Shown here: positions 11,058-22,493 of the stretch, piece after piece
Layout of the letters: the number at the start of each line of letters is the position of its first letter
Position numbering within the stretch: the stretch's first letter is position 1
Origin: Mnemiopsis leidyi
Taxonomy: Eukaryota; Ctenophora; Tentaculata; Lobata; Bolinopsidae
Assembly: GCA_000226015.1 (NCBI GenBank)
Contig: JH152835.1
Span: 2,474 to 66,260, forward strand
Direction of reading: 5' to 3'
DNA: 63,787 nt
Program-made: the position numbers and the translations under genes
Notes under the pieces: model-generated
The model's input: only the letters and a program-made list of their open reading frames with translations
What the model was told of the DNA's origin: nothing
Databases searched by the model: none

Positions 11058-12269
11058 GGAGACACTATTTCATACAGAGGAATAGTGAAGACTGAAAACT
11101 GAGTCCTGGTGAGCTAGTTCTCAGATAAGTGTGATCTGTGTTGCGGTGTTGTCGAATTAGTGATTTGAAAAATTTACCGGCCTTTCCTCCATCTTATTCT
11201 TTGGTTTATCAATCTTCTATCTTCATTATTTGATTATTTTCTGTTTGCTGGGGGTTATTTTTTGTCGGAGGTATTTATGCCTCAAAACGACGTTTTAGTA
11301 TCCCTTTAAAGGTATATTTGTTTCATTTAATTTCTGTATTCATGTATACTTTGATAAAGTTTATGATAAAAAAGATACATAAGGCATGGCACCTGCAGCC
11401 TACTTCTTCTCTTCTAGTTTTACCGGTTTTTTGTCTGACCACGGTATTATTAACCACGGTACACTTCTGCTTAACTTGAGTGCTCAGCTTATACGAACTT
11501 TAATGAAGGAGTAGAGGACGTAATTTTCAATGTAACATGAATTCTCACTTGACTTGCTGAATAAACTAACGATTAAAGCATTAAACAAATATTAAAGCAA
11601 ATCTAGACCACACGCTCTACCCACTCTTCATGACAATAACAGTTATGTCGAACCTAATCTTAGCGACGACAAACACCTAGCTTAAAGTTCGAATAGCTTG
11701 TAGTGGTAACTGATACTAGCAATTGTTGGCTTTCATGTTTTTATTCAGAATAACTATCTGCGTGTTCCAGCAAGATGTACTAGACAATCTGACATGACAG
11801 TCTCCAGTAAAATCCAACATTGATAAATTTTGTATGATGTAAGACAACATGATTTCTAGATATTTACATTTGCGTTTAGAAAAATCGAATGAAGCTTTCT
11901 CAGACTACATAGTGACACGATGGTTAAATCAGCTAATTGTGCGTTAAAAATCAATCGAAAGAATCATCATGTTAAAAGTTTTGTCAAAATTCACAAAATA
12001 GAGCTTACAGGTGCCAAAGCTTTAAAGCAGGCAACTTTGATACAGTAAGGAAGATCATGATAAGATATAAAAATTATATACAATAAACATTTTCTACAAA
12101 ATATTCAAATTACAATTCAACCTGCAAAAAAATCTGATACAATATTTAACATTGCATAGTGAAAATGTGAAATAGAACTGTCAACAATTACAAATTAATA
12201 CCAACTTTATTACAGAATCTCAAATATGAAAATTTCATTAAAATTTCTAGTTCAAAAAATATCAACTAA
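11058..12269. other. Intergenic
   Basis: AT-rich with no coding signal. A short repeat of TTAACCACGGTA occurs near 11450. The right end is the 3' flank of the nucleoside-hydrolase gene. Confidence 0.4.
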
Positions 12270-13785
12270 CTATAAAATCAATTTCGGCCTGCTTTTTGAG
12301 CCGAGCAAATAAATGTGCCTATAGAACTTTAGGATTTCGTCCGTCTTTATTTTCTCAACGACCAAGACATTATCACCACATCTGTCAATACAATGAAACA
12401 TGTCAGAGGAAAAAGAATCAGTGAGTAGAGAAGACCCAGAGTTGGAGAGTATGGAGAGTGTCGATTTGTGGTAGTTAAAGGTGGAGTCTGAATTATCGGT
12501 TTTATCCTCTCGAAAATTTGTTGATCTTTTCCGAAGAACCATGTTTGGTTTCATGGCCACCAGAGCTGTAGCGACTTTTGGTAAATATACACCTTGGGAG
12601 TTCTTCTGAAATAGTTCAACGATAATCATAATTAATTGAAACTTGACAATATCAACTTTTATATGGTCAAAACTAAACCCCGGGAAATTCCTTCATGCTT
12701 ACAGTAAGATTACATCACAAATAAAAAAGAGGAGTTACCGATTGAGAAGCTCTAAAGACGACATGATCATTACAGTCGAAGAGAGAAGAGAAGAGTCCGT
12801 TAGTCCCTTCTCTGACAGTCAGGTAGGAAGAAATCGGAACAGCACATGATAAACCCCCGGGAAGAAGAACAATGGGAACTCTCGACGTTAACACTTGTCC
12901 TGCTGCCTCCACGTCAGTCTAAACAGATATTTTAGTGTCGGACATTCGTCACGTCAGTCTGAACAGATAGTTTTAGTGTCGGACATTCGTCACGTCAGTC
13001 TGAACAGATAGTTTTAGTGTCGGACATTCGTCACGTCAGTCTGAACAGATAGTTTTAGTGTCGGACATTCGTCACGTCAGTCTGAACAGATAGTTTTAGT
13101 GTCGGACATTCGTCACGTCAGTCTGAACAGATAGTTTTAGTGTCGGACATTCGTCACGTAAGTCTGAACAGATAGTTTTAGTGTCGGACATTCGTCACGT
13201 CAGTCTGAACAGATAGTTTTAGTGTCGGACATTGGTATGAGGATTTATCTTTTTCTATTTTGCAGCAATTTCAAACTCAGTGGGTCTCTTAAATTTGAAC
13301 TTTTGAATTCAAATTCCAATGCATCAAAAGAAAATCGAAATAAAATTGCAGTACAACCGAGTACTGACCTTAATATTCCAATTTTGAATCATACACTTGC
13401 CATTGAACCCGTCAGCCACAAAAACCACTCTCTTAACATTCTTCTCAAACTTCCTATTCAACTGGAGAGCGACTGCAAGGTTGGTAAGAGGACCCAGACA
13501 GACGACAGAGACCTTGTGAGGGAAGTTAGCACAGATCCGTGACAAGCAGTGAGCAGGAGCAGCTCCCCCGGTGCAGGAACGCCGGATAACCGGCACATCG
13601 TACCGTCCAATCAGGGACAAGATCCGCAGGGTCTCGTTGTAGGCACGTGCCAGGGGTACTTCCCTGTTGCCGGAGAGAGTGATACAGAGGACTGAGGAGT
13701 ATTCTAGGAGGAAGAGGAGGGGCTGGAGGTCCAGGGAGGTCGTGTTGCAGTCTATGATAATGTAGCCATGTTTTTGAGAGTGCAT
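12270..13785 (-). CDS. Nucleoside-hydrolase-fold protein, probably catalytically altered
   Basis: Three exons join in phase: 13785-13369 (139 codons), 12918-12739 (60) and 12605-12270 (111 plus stop), giving 310 residues, the usual length for inosine-uridine nucleoside hydrolases. Fold markers are SGN (about 38), LGPLTNLA (about 106-113), and NIK followed across the first intron by TDVEAA (about 140-145), corresponding to the N..DPEAA region. The calcium-binding motif normally reads DTDPGxDD. Here it is DCNTTSLD (12-19): the first and last Asp remain but the third and seventh positions are Asn and Leu. The family hydrolyses the N-glycosidic bond of ribonucleosides. Loss of two ligands suggests weak or no activity (inference). 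Intron 1 holds an eight-copy repeat of its own acceptor. The ATG is 245 bp downstream of the BTB gene stop. Confidence 0.82.
12910..13234 (-). repeat. Eight-copy 41-bp array of the 3' splice site
   Basis: Period 41: copies begin at 12910, 12950, 12991, 13032, 13073, 13114, 13155 and 13196. On the minus (sense) strand each unit has CACTAAAACTATCTGTTCAG followed by ACTGACGTG. In the copy next to exon 2 the acceptor is CTGTTTAG and ACTGACGTG is the true start of the exon (Thr-Asp-Val). Units therefore carry 9 exon bases plus about 32 intron bases. Inner copies are nearly identical, so the expansion is recent. Confidence 0.95.
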
Positions 13786-14030
13786 AGCTTCTGGATAGAT
13801 TATTAAGTCATCATGATATAGGAATTTAACATTTTACGAATTTTCTTGTTTACAAATCAAAAATTGTTACTAATTATTCCTGCAACATACTTATTATCGA
13901 AGAAAACCAATAACAAGAGCAATGTTATCAAATACAAATAGGATAATACAAACAACTCAAAATGACAAATATAGCAAAATAAACCGCAAAATATAAAACC
14001 CTTCCCATCGCAAAGAACAAAATAAACAAG

Positions 14031-17000
14031 TTAAATGAAAAAGCTAAAAACAAAAGCGTCAGACTCGCCCACATAGTCCAATATCTCTCTCATAGTCAGG
14101 TCTATTCTGGCATGGCCCCGGGTAACCCCACAAGACCGTGACCACGACAACGACTCCGCTTTGTGGGGCAGGTACCAGTAGAGGGAAGCTCTCCCACCAT
14201 CAATAAACATGGGCCGGTCTCGCTGGGGGCTGATGGTGAGCATCATCCCGGCAGCGACCACGTGACAAGCTGAGATGGTGTTACTGCAGACACACTCCTC
14301 TATTTCTTCCGGGCAGGTACACTTCTCGAGAGAGTTGGTATACTTGAACAGTTTGAGGGGGAGTGACACAGTGAACTCACGGTAGTCCATTTCCAGCAGG
14401 TTCTGAGAGGAGAAAGACAATTGTGAATTACAGTACTGAACTCGTAAGTTTTGTGTGTCAGTACTTGCATGAACCTGAATCTAATTCAGTTGCTTATGAT
14501 CAGTATATTTGTTAGATTTAGTAAGTGTTGCCCATAAAGGTATTTTGACACAAGCAGATCTAGCAGGCGGATTTTAGAAAGTAACTCACCTGAGAATAAA
14601 AGCAAGTCCTGACGCCCGAATACTTCTCAGTAGCTTGCTCCTCCGGGGAATCAGTCTTGACGAAGTAGGTGAAAGGTTTGACCGTCATGTTGGGCAGGAA
14701 GCCCGGTAAAGTGCGCCCAGTAAGTTGGAACAGACAAGGAGAGATGAAGCTGACGAGGAAGGAGTGAGGGAGGTAGTCGTACTGGAGGAGTTTCAGGAGC
14801 TCAACTTGGGAGGAGGAGTCTAAGTCCTGGTGTCCTTCTAGCCAGGAGATAAGTGCTAGAGCTTGTGCAGGGACGGAGAATGTAGACCTTTCCTGGGATA
14901 TCACCTGACAATGTTTTGTGTTATTAAAGATTTGCAAAACTAATTGCAGAATGAACGTGATCTGAGCCATTTTGTAGTTAGGCATCTAAATTATTTAAGA
15001 CGAAATTTAGAATTTTGCGAGTTTAATGTTGTGAACAGGTCAAAATCGTAACATGCCATAATAGTTGAAAGGGAATATGTGTGCGACCTACTTACAATAA
15101 CTTTCAATTTCCAAGTTACAGTTTAAGACATCGAATCTTTCTCTTACCTTAATTACAAAATTTTTGTCAGCTGCTGTCCACAGATCGTCTTTATAAATTT
15201 TCCAGAGATAAGAATATCTCGACAAAACCTGCCAATGAAAAGAACTGTAAACACCCCGAAGTACAATGACTAATGTCTGTAATTCGGACAAACGGATTTA
15301 AATTGTGTTTAATTTGAATGAACAAAGTACCGGACTACAAGGTGTGGTTACACTGAGATTAACATTTTATTGAGATTTGAGGTACAAAGTAAATTGATTG
15401 ATGCACACGATCAACCGGAAACAGTAAATGTGAGTTTAAGCCTTACCAGTAAGCAAAAAAGTAACAAGCTCAATTATCATCATGATTTTAACTGCGGTTT
15501 TTAGAGTTTTTTTAATCGCCAGTATAGAATAAAAATATAGAATAAAAATAATATCAAACCTACCTTAGCACATCTGTCAACAAGCACTTTGCTTGGCAAG
15601 TTTCTGCCTAATTTGAGGAACTCATGGACCGTGTCCATGGAAACGCCCATAACATCCACGCATATTTCCTGAAAACAATACGCTTTTTACTGAAATTGGA
15701 ATGATTCAAACGTCAGGTTCATAAATGATAAAGAGTTCTTTTCACTTTTTATAATTGATAGGCGAAATAATCGATCTTCTTGACAAATTTAACGGTGGTA
15801 ATGCATACATTCATATCTTTTGACCATGACTAGGTGATAATGAATGCATTGCACTTTTATGCTAAAAGTTTAAAAGTGCTCGAAAGTAAGATGAGTCTTG
15901 AGGGCCGCTTACAAGTTTATAAAAAAGTTTTTTTAGAAGTGATCAAATGTCAAAACTGGCAATGAGAAAGGGGGCTTTTATTACATCATCAAAATTCTTA
16001 GAGTTGGTTAAGTGTTTGAGAGCAGTTACATCATTATTGGTACCAATGCTATTTTAATTCAAGAAATTTATCAATCTTTAATCACAGACTCGCTCACAGC
16101 CACACCTCTAGTGTCTCACTTCGCACTTTGCATGCTATCTCTAGGTACTCTAGTGCATTCCGTGGTCGCACTGACTCCCCTAACGTAGTTGCACATCTAA
16201 TGGTGGAAAATTACAGAAGATTGAGGTATAGAATAGCTGTATTAACTGCAAGGTAAGTATAAGAATAAATAGTGGTCATTAATATGAAAACACAACTAAT
16301 ATCTGCATTTAAACATTTACATTTTCCTGACACATTTCTCAGGAGACTGAATATTATCTCACAGGAGATAATGTTTATCACTAAGTATTAACAGTATTGA
16401 AACTTTTGTTGACCGATTTCTGACAACTTTGAATATGTGGCAACTTACTTCTTTTCTATCCAAGGCACGCCATATTCAACACTTAACATAAGGATGAATT
16501 GAATGTTGGAGCTCTCCAAATCAATTGTTCCTGAAATCCCTTAAATCAACTTAGTTAATTTTCTAAGCGTTAGTGACAGCTTAAAATGAATTTTTGGGCT
16601 GTTTGATTACAATTTACACTGGAGTAGGATAAAAAACAGAAAGCTTTTTGAATTTGAATTTTTAGGGTAAGGCCCAAAATCGGTAAGGCACAAATCGGCA
16701 TCAACAGCCATTAGTACGACAATGAGTTGTCTTAGCAACACTATATTAGACTGCTAACAAATACATTAAGAGATGAATAAACATTAAATAGCTACCATTA
16801 TAAAGAGCTCTCAAAAAAGATTTCATTTCTCTGCTAAAGTCGTAGTTTTCCAAGACAATAGTGTTGTGGTGGTCTTCTCCATTCTTAAATGCTGCTGCAA
16901 ACTTTGGACTCTGAAATAAATCAGGACAATATAAGAAATTCATAATCGCAATGCTAATGATGCTTGCACCTTTTAATTGGAAATGAGTGCAGATTTAAAA

Positions 17001-17149
17001 GTAGACCATGCTCAACCAACAACTACAATGAACTATACCTGAGCAAGAATTATCTTGTGGAGATAGAGAGGCTCATCATTGATCACCATGGTGATATCAC
17101 TAAATGTTGGATTATTGAAAAATAGGTGAACCAAAGACGAAACATCCAT
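14031..17149 (-). CDS. BTB/POZ-BACK domain protein, eight exons
   Basis: Exons 17149-17039, 16910-16796, 16530-16449, 16196-16106, 15668-15564, 15228-15148, 14904-14590 and 14402-14031 join with consistent phases into 423 residues. All introns are GT-AG. The N-terminus is a BTB domain: TFSDITMVINDEPLYLHKII, SPKFAAAF, LRALYNG and TIDLESSNIQFILMLSVEYG (about 15-100). Helical segments follow, including QALALISWLEG and VELLKLLQYDYLP, which resemble a BACK domain. The last exon is rich in Cys (CTCPEEIEECVC) and matches nothing I know. BTB-BACK proteins commonly serve as cullin-3 adaptors or scaffolds. No Kelch repeats follow, so this is closer to BTBD-type proteins. The donor of exon 4 (GTGTGG) is non-consensus but is the one that keeps phase. 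Confidence 0.8.
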
Positions 17150-18050
17150 AGAGATCTTCTAACCTCCAGTTTTTCTGTTGTCCATCCCTATGAAAGATAT
17201 GTTTAATAATGACTGTTTAAGTGAAATGGAGCGGGGGCTCCATGCTTAGGCTGAAAGACCACCGGCCTCTCGTCACGAGTGATGAGAGAGCACCCTGACT
17301 CATAGTTGACTATAGTATTGAATATCAGTAGGTACCTTAAATACCGGTAGGTACTTAAAGCATAAACAGTTTTTATTTCGGTCTATGTACAGTATCTATG
17401 CGGAAATTTGGATCTATACTGATTTGGGACACTTGCACTCAAATTATACGAACAAACAGGGTAACGTAGCCTTTGTACAAAGAAATGCAAGCACACTCAA
17501 CCAAACACACACTAACAATGAGGAAAGGGTCTCACAACTCAATCTTACAACGTAATTTAACAAATACTGTGAGATTCGTTTGACAAATGTCTGCCACAAA
17601 ATTTCATAGGCTAGTTACCCTTGCATAAATATTTCACAGATACTGCGAGATCCATGTGACAAACTTCTGCCCCAAATTTGTATAGTGCAGTTAGCACCTC
17701 ATCCTTATAGGTCCCTGCAAACAGACCTTGTACAAGAAAAAGCATATTACCAATTCAGAAGGAATGAAAGAGGGACTGAAATTAAGAATCTCGTTTTGTA
17801 TTATTATTTGAAAAGGTGGAAATATTGATATTGATATCCTGGTGCCACATTTGTTCATTTAAATCAAGAGCTGGCTGACTACTTGATTTTGTGGTTTGTG
17901 AAATGTGTAGAGTTCATTGTTAGGAATGAATTTGTAAAAGAAACAATAGATGGAGCCAATCATAACACATGTCAAACAAGACAGTAAAGAGATGACACTT
18001 GATCATTTATGTCTGTTGGTTATGGGTTTGATAATTCTGAATAAAAATAA
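17150..18050. other. Intergenic with short hairpin and diverged direct repeat
   Basis: A stem-loop (CTCTCGTCA, loop CGAG, TGATGAGAG) lies at 17267-17288. Two diverged copies of a block of about 80 bases containing TACTG(T/C)GAGAT(T/C)C occur near 17565 and 17640. No gene is visible. Confidence 0.45.
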
Positions 18051-18088
18051 ATAAAATAAATAACAAATAATGATGCAAGCATCATCAC

Positions 18089-18790
18089 ACCTACTCTCGA
18101 AAAGTATCTAAAAAACCTCAAAAATTTTAAAAATCTAAAATACCAAAAATTTAAATCCTAATTAATGTTAATAAACCTTTTTCTTGCTACAAAAGGGTTA
18201 TCCTTGAGAAAACTATTATGTCTCATCTTATTCTCTAAATAACTTCCACAATACGGTTTAAGACCTCATCAGAAATATCCCAGAAGTTCCCACTACCATA
18301 AATTCCTAAAGCTTTAGTTTTGCTCTTATAGATCTCAAAATTAGACTTAAAAACATTTAAATNNNNNNNNNNACACCTACTCTCACAAAGTATCTAAAAA
18401 GCTTTAAAATTTAAAAAATCTAAAATACCAAAAATTTAAATCCTAATTAATGTCAATTAACCTTTTTCTAGCTACAAAAGGGTTATCCTTGAGAAAACTA
18501 TAATGTCTCATCTTATCATCTCTAAATAACTTCCACTTTCAATACGGTTTAAGACCTCATCAGAAATATCCCAGAAGTTCCCACTACCATAAATTCCTAA
18601 AGCTTTAGTTTTGCTCTTATAGATCTCAAAATTAGACTTAAAAACATTTAAATTTAATGCCGTCTTTACCTCTATGGGTAGCTTATTCCAAAACAACATA
18701 TCCCTTTCATTTAAAAAATTTCTTCGAATACGATTTATCTTGGAAGCTTTACTCTGCCAAGCGTTAATATGACTACCTCGTCCATTTGAT
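18089..18790 (-). mobile_element. LINE reverse-transcriptase 3' fragments flanking an assembly gap
   Basis: The right copy (18373-18790) encodes the C-terminal end of a LINE ORF2: INAWQSKASKINRIRRNFL then MLFWNKLPIEVKTALNLNVF, the typical 'WN.LP..v....s...FK' tail motif. It ends around 18508, with the element 3' end towards 18050 (an AAATA-rich tail). A second copy (18089-18362), about 95% identical by eye, stops at the N-run (18363-18372) at the same internal point and has a small deletion near the ORF end. Either a tandem pair or one insertion assembled twice. Confidence 0.75.
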
Positions 18791-18796
18791 GAAGAT

Positions 18797-19219
18797 TGAT
18801 TTTAACGGTCGTATAAGTTTTGCCAATATTAATGGACATCTTAGTTCTCCTATCCATCTCCTCAGGGGTCTTCATCAGGGCAGTCCTTTTTCTCCCGTTC
18901 TCTTTCTCTTGGTCTCGGGGTTGGTATCATAACTAGCCTATTTGCAAATTATACAGAACTACTTATTATATATATATGGAGTCATCAGCTGACAGTGTTA
19001 ACGCCGCCAAACACGAGCTGGTGACCTTTGGTCGATTGTCGATACTCGGGTTGTATTCCTAATATTAACAAAACTAAGTGCATTCCTTTATGGGCGACCA
19101 GAAGTGATGCTGAACTCCTTAATTGTTTGAACAACTGTTACTGCAGCAACGAAGTCAACTTTGTAACCGACTCTTTCATAGCTCTTGGTATTAATTTCAA
19201 CAACAAATATAATTGTTAA
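18797..19219 (+). mobile_element. LINE reverse-transcriptase relic
   Basis: Plus-strand pieces of an RT palm. The stretch from 18797 reads GRISFANINGHLSSP and then IHLLRGLHQGSPFSPVLFLL, the RG..QG.P.SP.LF motif. After frameshifts, 19028-19219 reads YSGCIPNINKTKCIP, then NEVNFVTDSFIALGINFNN, the block after the catalytic YADD box. The YADD region itself is unrecognisable. It abuts the oppositely oriented fragment at 18790, so at least two insertions met here. Confidence 0.7.
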
Positions 19220-19396
19220 TTTGTTTTTATATGTTTCTGTGCATTGACAATGCATGTTAAGCCGCGCGTACACCCTTTCGCCAATGCGCGCATTGGGCGT
19301 TGTCGGACGTATTGTTCCAACTATTACTAAGCCAACATAGCCCGCGCGGCCCTGTTCATGTTGTACAGCAACGCGCACTTGACGCACTTGACGCAC

Positions 19397-19807
19397 TTGA
19401 CGAGATTATATCCGAGATTATATCCGAGATTATATCCGAGATTATATCCGAGATTATATCCGAGATTATATCCGAGATTATATCCGAGATTATATCCGAG
19501 ATTATATCCGAGATTATATCCGAGATTATATCCGAGATTATATCCGAGATTATATCCGTCTAACGTTCTAACGAAAGCTTTAGCTAGGTGAGTCGGGTAT
19601 CACCGCGACAAACGCGCACCCTCCCGTCATTTTATTCTCCTCTATTCGCTTCGAATGATGGTCGGACTCACTCGGACAAAGTTAGACAATGTTCATGTTG
19701 CTCTTGCTGCGCGCGCCTCATTGGGTTGTCGCGGTGATACCCGACTCACGCAGCTAAAGCTGAACGAGATTGTTCGTTAGAACGGTAAACGGATATAATC
19801 TCGTCAA
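19397..19807. mobile_element. Foldback (inverted-repeat) element with internal satellite
   Basis: Imperfect inverted arms: 19564-19611 (GAGTCGGGTATCACCGCGAC near its inner end) pairs with 19726-19784, and the outer TTGACGAGATTATATCC (19397-19413) pairs with 19791-19807. The left arm is lengthened by a 12-bp satellite that is present once in the right arm. A perfect 16-base palindrome, CCAATGCGCGCATTGG, lies outside at 19281. There is no transposase. Local GC is higher than in the surroundings and CGCG runs extend to about 20215, so the full element may be larger. Confidence 0.7.
19401..19556. repeat. 13 x 12-bp tandem array (CGAGATTATATC)
   Basis: Thirteen perfect 12-base units. The period is divisible by three, so all frames stay open; the resulting repeat peptides are artefacts. 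Perfect identity indicates recent expansion. The unit occurs once, inverted, at the far arm of the foldback element. Confidence 0.95.
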
Positions 19808-21167
19808 CTTATTGGGACGCGCCACATTGCATATGTAAGAGTTTTTGTGTCACGCGCACACAAATAGTTTTAATTTTGCGGGTTTGTGATAACTTCCATA
19901 AAGTTGGAATGTGACTTATCTTGAACCTTTTTGCACCAAAACAAATATTAACGTGAAGGGTCATCTCCTCACTTGGACAGAAGTCGCATTTGTCCTCACC
20001 AACACCCATCCTTATTTAACAGTTTTTAAACAGAAAAGAGTTTTTGTGAATGAAATCCATGATGCGACTGTTTTCCTTTTTGCTATAGTTTGCTCAATAA
20101 TCCCGCCGTCTTAGCAGTTTGTGTCCACCACCGCGGCCATCGCGCGCTCTCACGCATTTCTGGCCTGGCGAAAAATTCTAATCGCGCATCGCCCGTTAAC
20201 GGATATGATATCATTGGTTAATTTACGTCTAAAGAGGTGACTAATGCAAGAACATTCGCACCAAGTTCGAAAACTAATCTACTTTATGTAGCCACGTTAT
20301 GGGCTTCTTTAGAAAGAAACTCCGCAAAGAACTCCTAAAAACAACTTTGATGGCCATGCGTGGTTGTAACATGTAAGAAAAGTAATTAGTAAGGTTACGG
20401 CTATAGCCGAACTGGACTTAAACCTTTTACAGTTTTATGTAAATTAGTCTTTTTTCTCATTCATTTTTTAATGGTATATAGATATTTTTATATGGGGTCA
20501 TTTGTGTATTCAAGGTGTTATTGCCTATGTGATAGTTGACTAGATGTTAATTAATCTACTTTATACAAGCAAAGCTAGTTTGTGAGATGTCTATAATATC
20601 GTATGATTAACTGGATGATTAACTGGATGCACCCTGCATCACATGAGCAGCTTCTTTATATTTATAAATTATTTAGTCTTGAAATTGTATTGTGATGCAA
20701 AATATTATAATTACAATTACAATTACATTAACATCCGCTTCCTCACATTTGTCGATGCGTACCAAATACCAATTCTCTCGTTATGGGCAGCGTCACCAAT
20801 TGTGCGCAACTAATTTATTGCTTGCTGATTGGTTCAATTAAAGAGACAAAATGTGCCTCGTAAATGATCAACTAATAGCAACTGAGCTTGGCTCTCGCAG
20901 CAGCGGATCAAAACAAATTTATTGAACACCCTAGTGACTGGCCGCCACAACGTGTTGAGTTTATCGATGATATGTTTTGATGTAAAAATAAACCTAAATT
21001 TAAATCTTTGTCCACTTAATCTTTGTTTACTATAGTTAAAAAGAATGTTGTCCTCTTTGAGGCATATGTTTCATTTTTCCATGTCCTGAATAATTTACAA
21101 CTTTATCATTTGTGTTGGTGCTTCCCTGAACATCTATTTGGCTTGAGACCAATCTCTTCCATTAATA
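19808..21167. other. Intergenic or repeat-derived
   Basis: The left part (to about 20215) shares GC-rich, CGCG-containing sequence with the foldback element, including ACGGATATGATATC similar to its arm. The remainder is AT-rich and featureless. Confidence 0.4.
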
Positions 21168-21858
21168 TTAAGTATCTTCTAATGTCAATTTTTGTGTAAT
21201 GTAACAATAGCCTCTCTGCTTTCCTTGCAAGAGGTCCACCTTATTAATACGCCGACCAAACTCTTCAGGATATTTCCAGTAAATGAAGTCTATAAGAGAG
21301 ACAATGTGTTTGTGAAAGAGGTCAGGAATCAATCCCTCAATTTGAAGGAGTGTTGCTGTCACCAAATCATCTGATGTGAGTACTTTCCATAGAAACTTCA
21401 CTGTTTGTATTTCTAAAAGGATTTGAAGTGGGGGCAAATGCAAAGCCATTTCTGAGAGTGCTCTATTTGGAACCTGAAAAGCCCCAGTTAATTTCATAAA
21501 TGCCTTTTGCCAAAAATCTTTGAGTGTGTACTTTGTCCAGGTTTTTCCACATCCATATAGGAGCTGCATACATAAGCTTGGTTAGTATCATTGTTTTCCA
21601 GAGCAATTTAATACACCTTATGTTTAACCCATGATTCCGACTGGTACTTTTCGTTATCAGACCTTTGCATAACCTTTGCATCAGTCTGTAGCAATTAAAC
21701 ATATTTAGATGGGTAACAAGTAGTGTGCCATTATCAGCAAATTTGTAACAAGATAGCCATTTTCTAAGCCACTGAGGCATATCATCTGTCATGTCAGCAA
21801 CATGCAGTATGAAAAGAGCTGATCCTTGAGAAAGGCCAAATAGTGAGCAAAGTTTTGG
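21168..21858 (-). mobile_element. Second LINE reverse-transcriptase relic
   Basis: Minus strand from 21858: LFGLSQGSALFILHVADMTD (RT motif G.(P/S)QGS.L), then CYKFADNGTLLV where the catalytic YADD has become FADN. TKLMYAAPIWM and, in another frame, FMKLTGAFQVPNRALSEMAL with LHLPPL follow, typical of the region after the RT domain. One frameshift near 21500 separates the two parts. The changed active site and frameshift mark it as dead. Its sequence differs from the 18-19 kb relics, so it is a separate LINE lineage. Confidence 0.8.
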
Positions 21859-22052
21859 CTTTATAGCGATAAATTAAATGTTTACTTATTAAAATTATGT
21901 GTCATTATGATGCTCATTGTATATTTAAACTTTTTGAGATCTTTAAGTTTATGTCATTAAAATGCATTTTAATGACATATAAAACATTTAAATGCTCACA
22001 GTAGCCTATATTTCACATTTTCATTATCATCATCATATAAGTATGCATAGTA

Positions 22053-22401
22053 CAGTCAACCCCCAGATTTACCGGGCCCCGATTTACCGGGCCCCGATTT
22101 ACCGGGTCCCCCGATTTACTGGGCCTCATTCCTTTCCCCCGAAATTTATTTTTTTCCCAAGGCAACTGTTAAATTTTGTTGTCAAAGCTATGTAATACCG
22201 TCGGACTAACACTTTTTACTTATCTAATATTGTTCCAATGACAAAAAGACAGAATATAGACACTCAGGACGGTATATAGACTTATAAGAGACAATTTAGA
22301 CCCAATTACAGCTTCAAAGGCACTCCCCCGATTTACCGGATCCCCTGATTTACCGTGCATTTTTGCTTTCCCCGAAAAGCCCGGTAAATCGGGGAATGAC
22401 T
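22053..22401. mobile_element. pogo/Tigger-like MITE with amplified terminal subrepeats
   Basis: About 350 bases, starting CAGTCAACCCCC and ending GGGGAATGACT, flanked by TA on the left. GATTTACCGGGCCCC is repeated about four times at the left end. The right end has two further direct copies and one inverted copy (GCCCGGTAAATCGGGG). The CAGTCAACCCC terminus is characteristic of pogo/Tigger elements. There is no coding capacity. Confidence 0.7.
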
Positions 22402-22493
22402 AAAGTAATTTAATGTATTTTACATTACGATTCTACATGTCATCTTGTGACAGATGGTAGCAATGTTTAATTTACTGTTCTTTTATAGCAGTT

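Noticed and set aside
12910..13234. CRISPR-like array of regular 41-bp repeats
   Set aside because: Units are contiguous with no unique spacers, sit in an intron of a eukaryotic gene and contain its splice acceptor.
19300..19591. Open frames encoding EIIS or LYPR repeat proteins
   Set aside because: They exist only because the 12-bp satellite period is divisible by three. There is no start context, domain or splice support.
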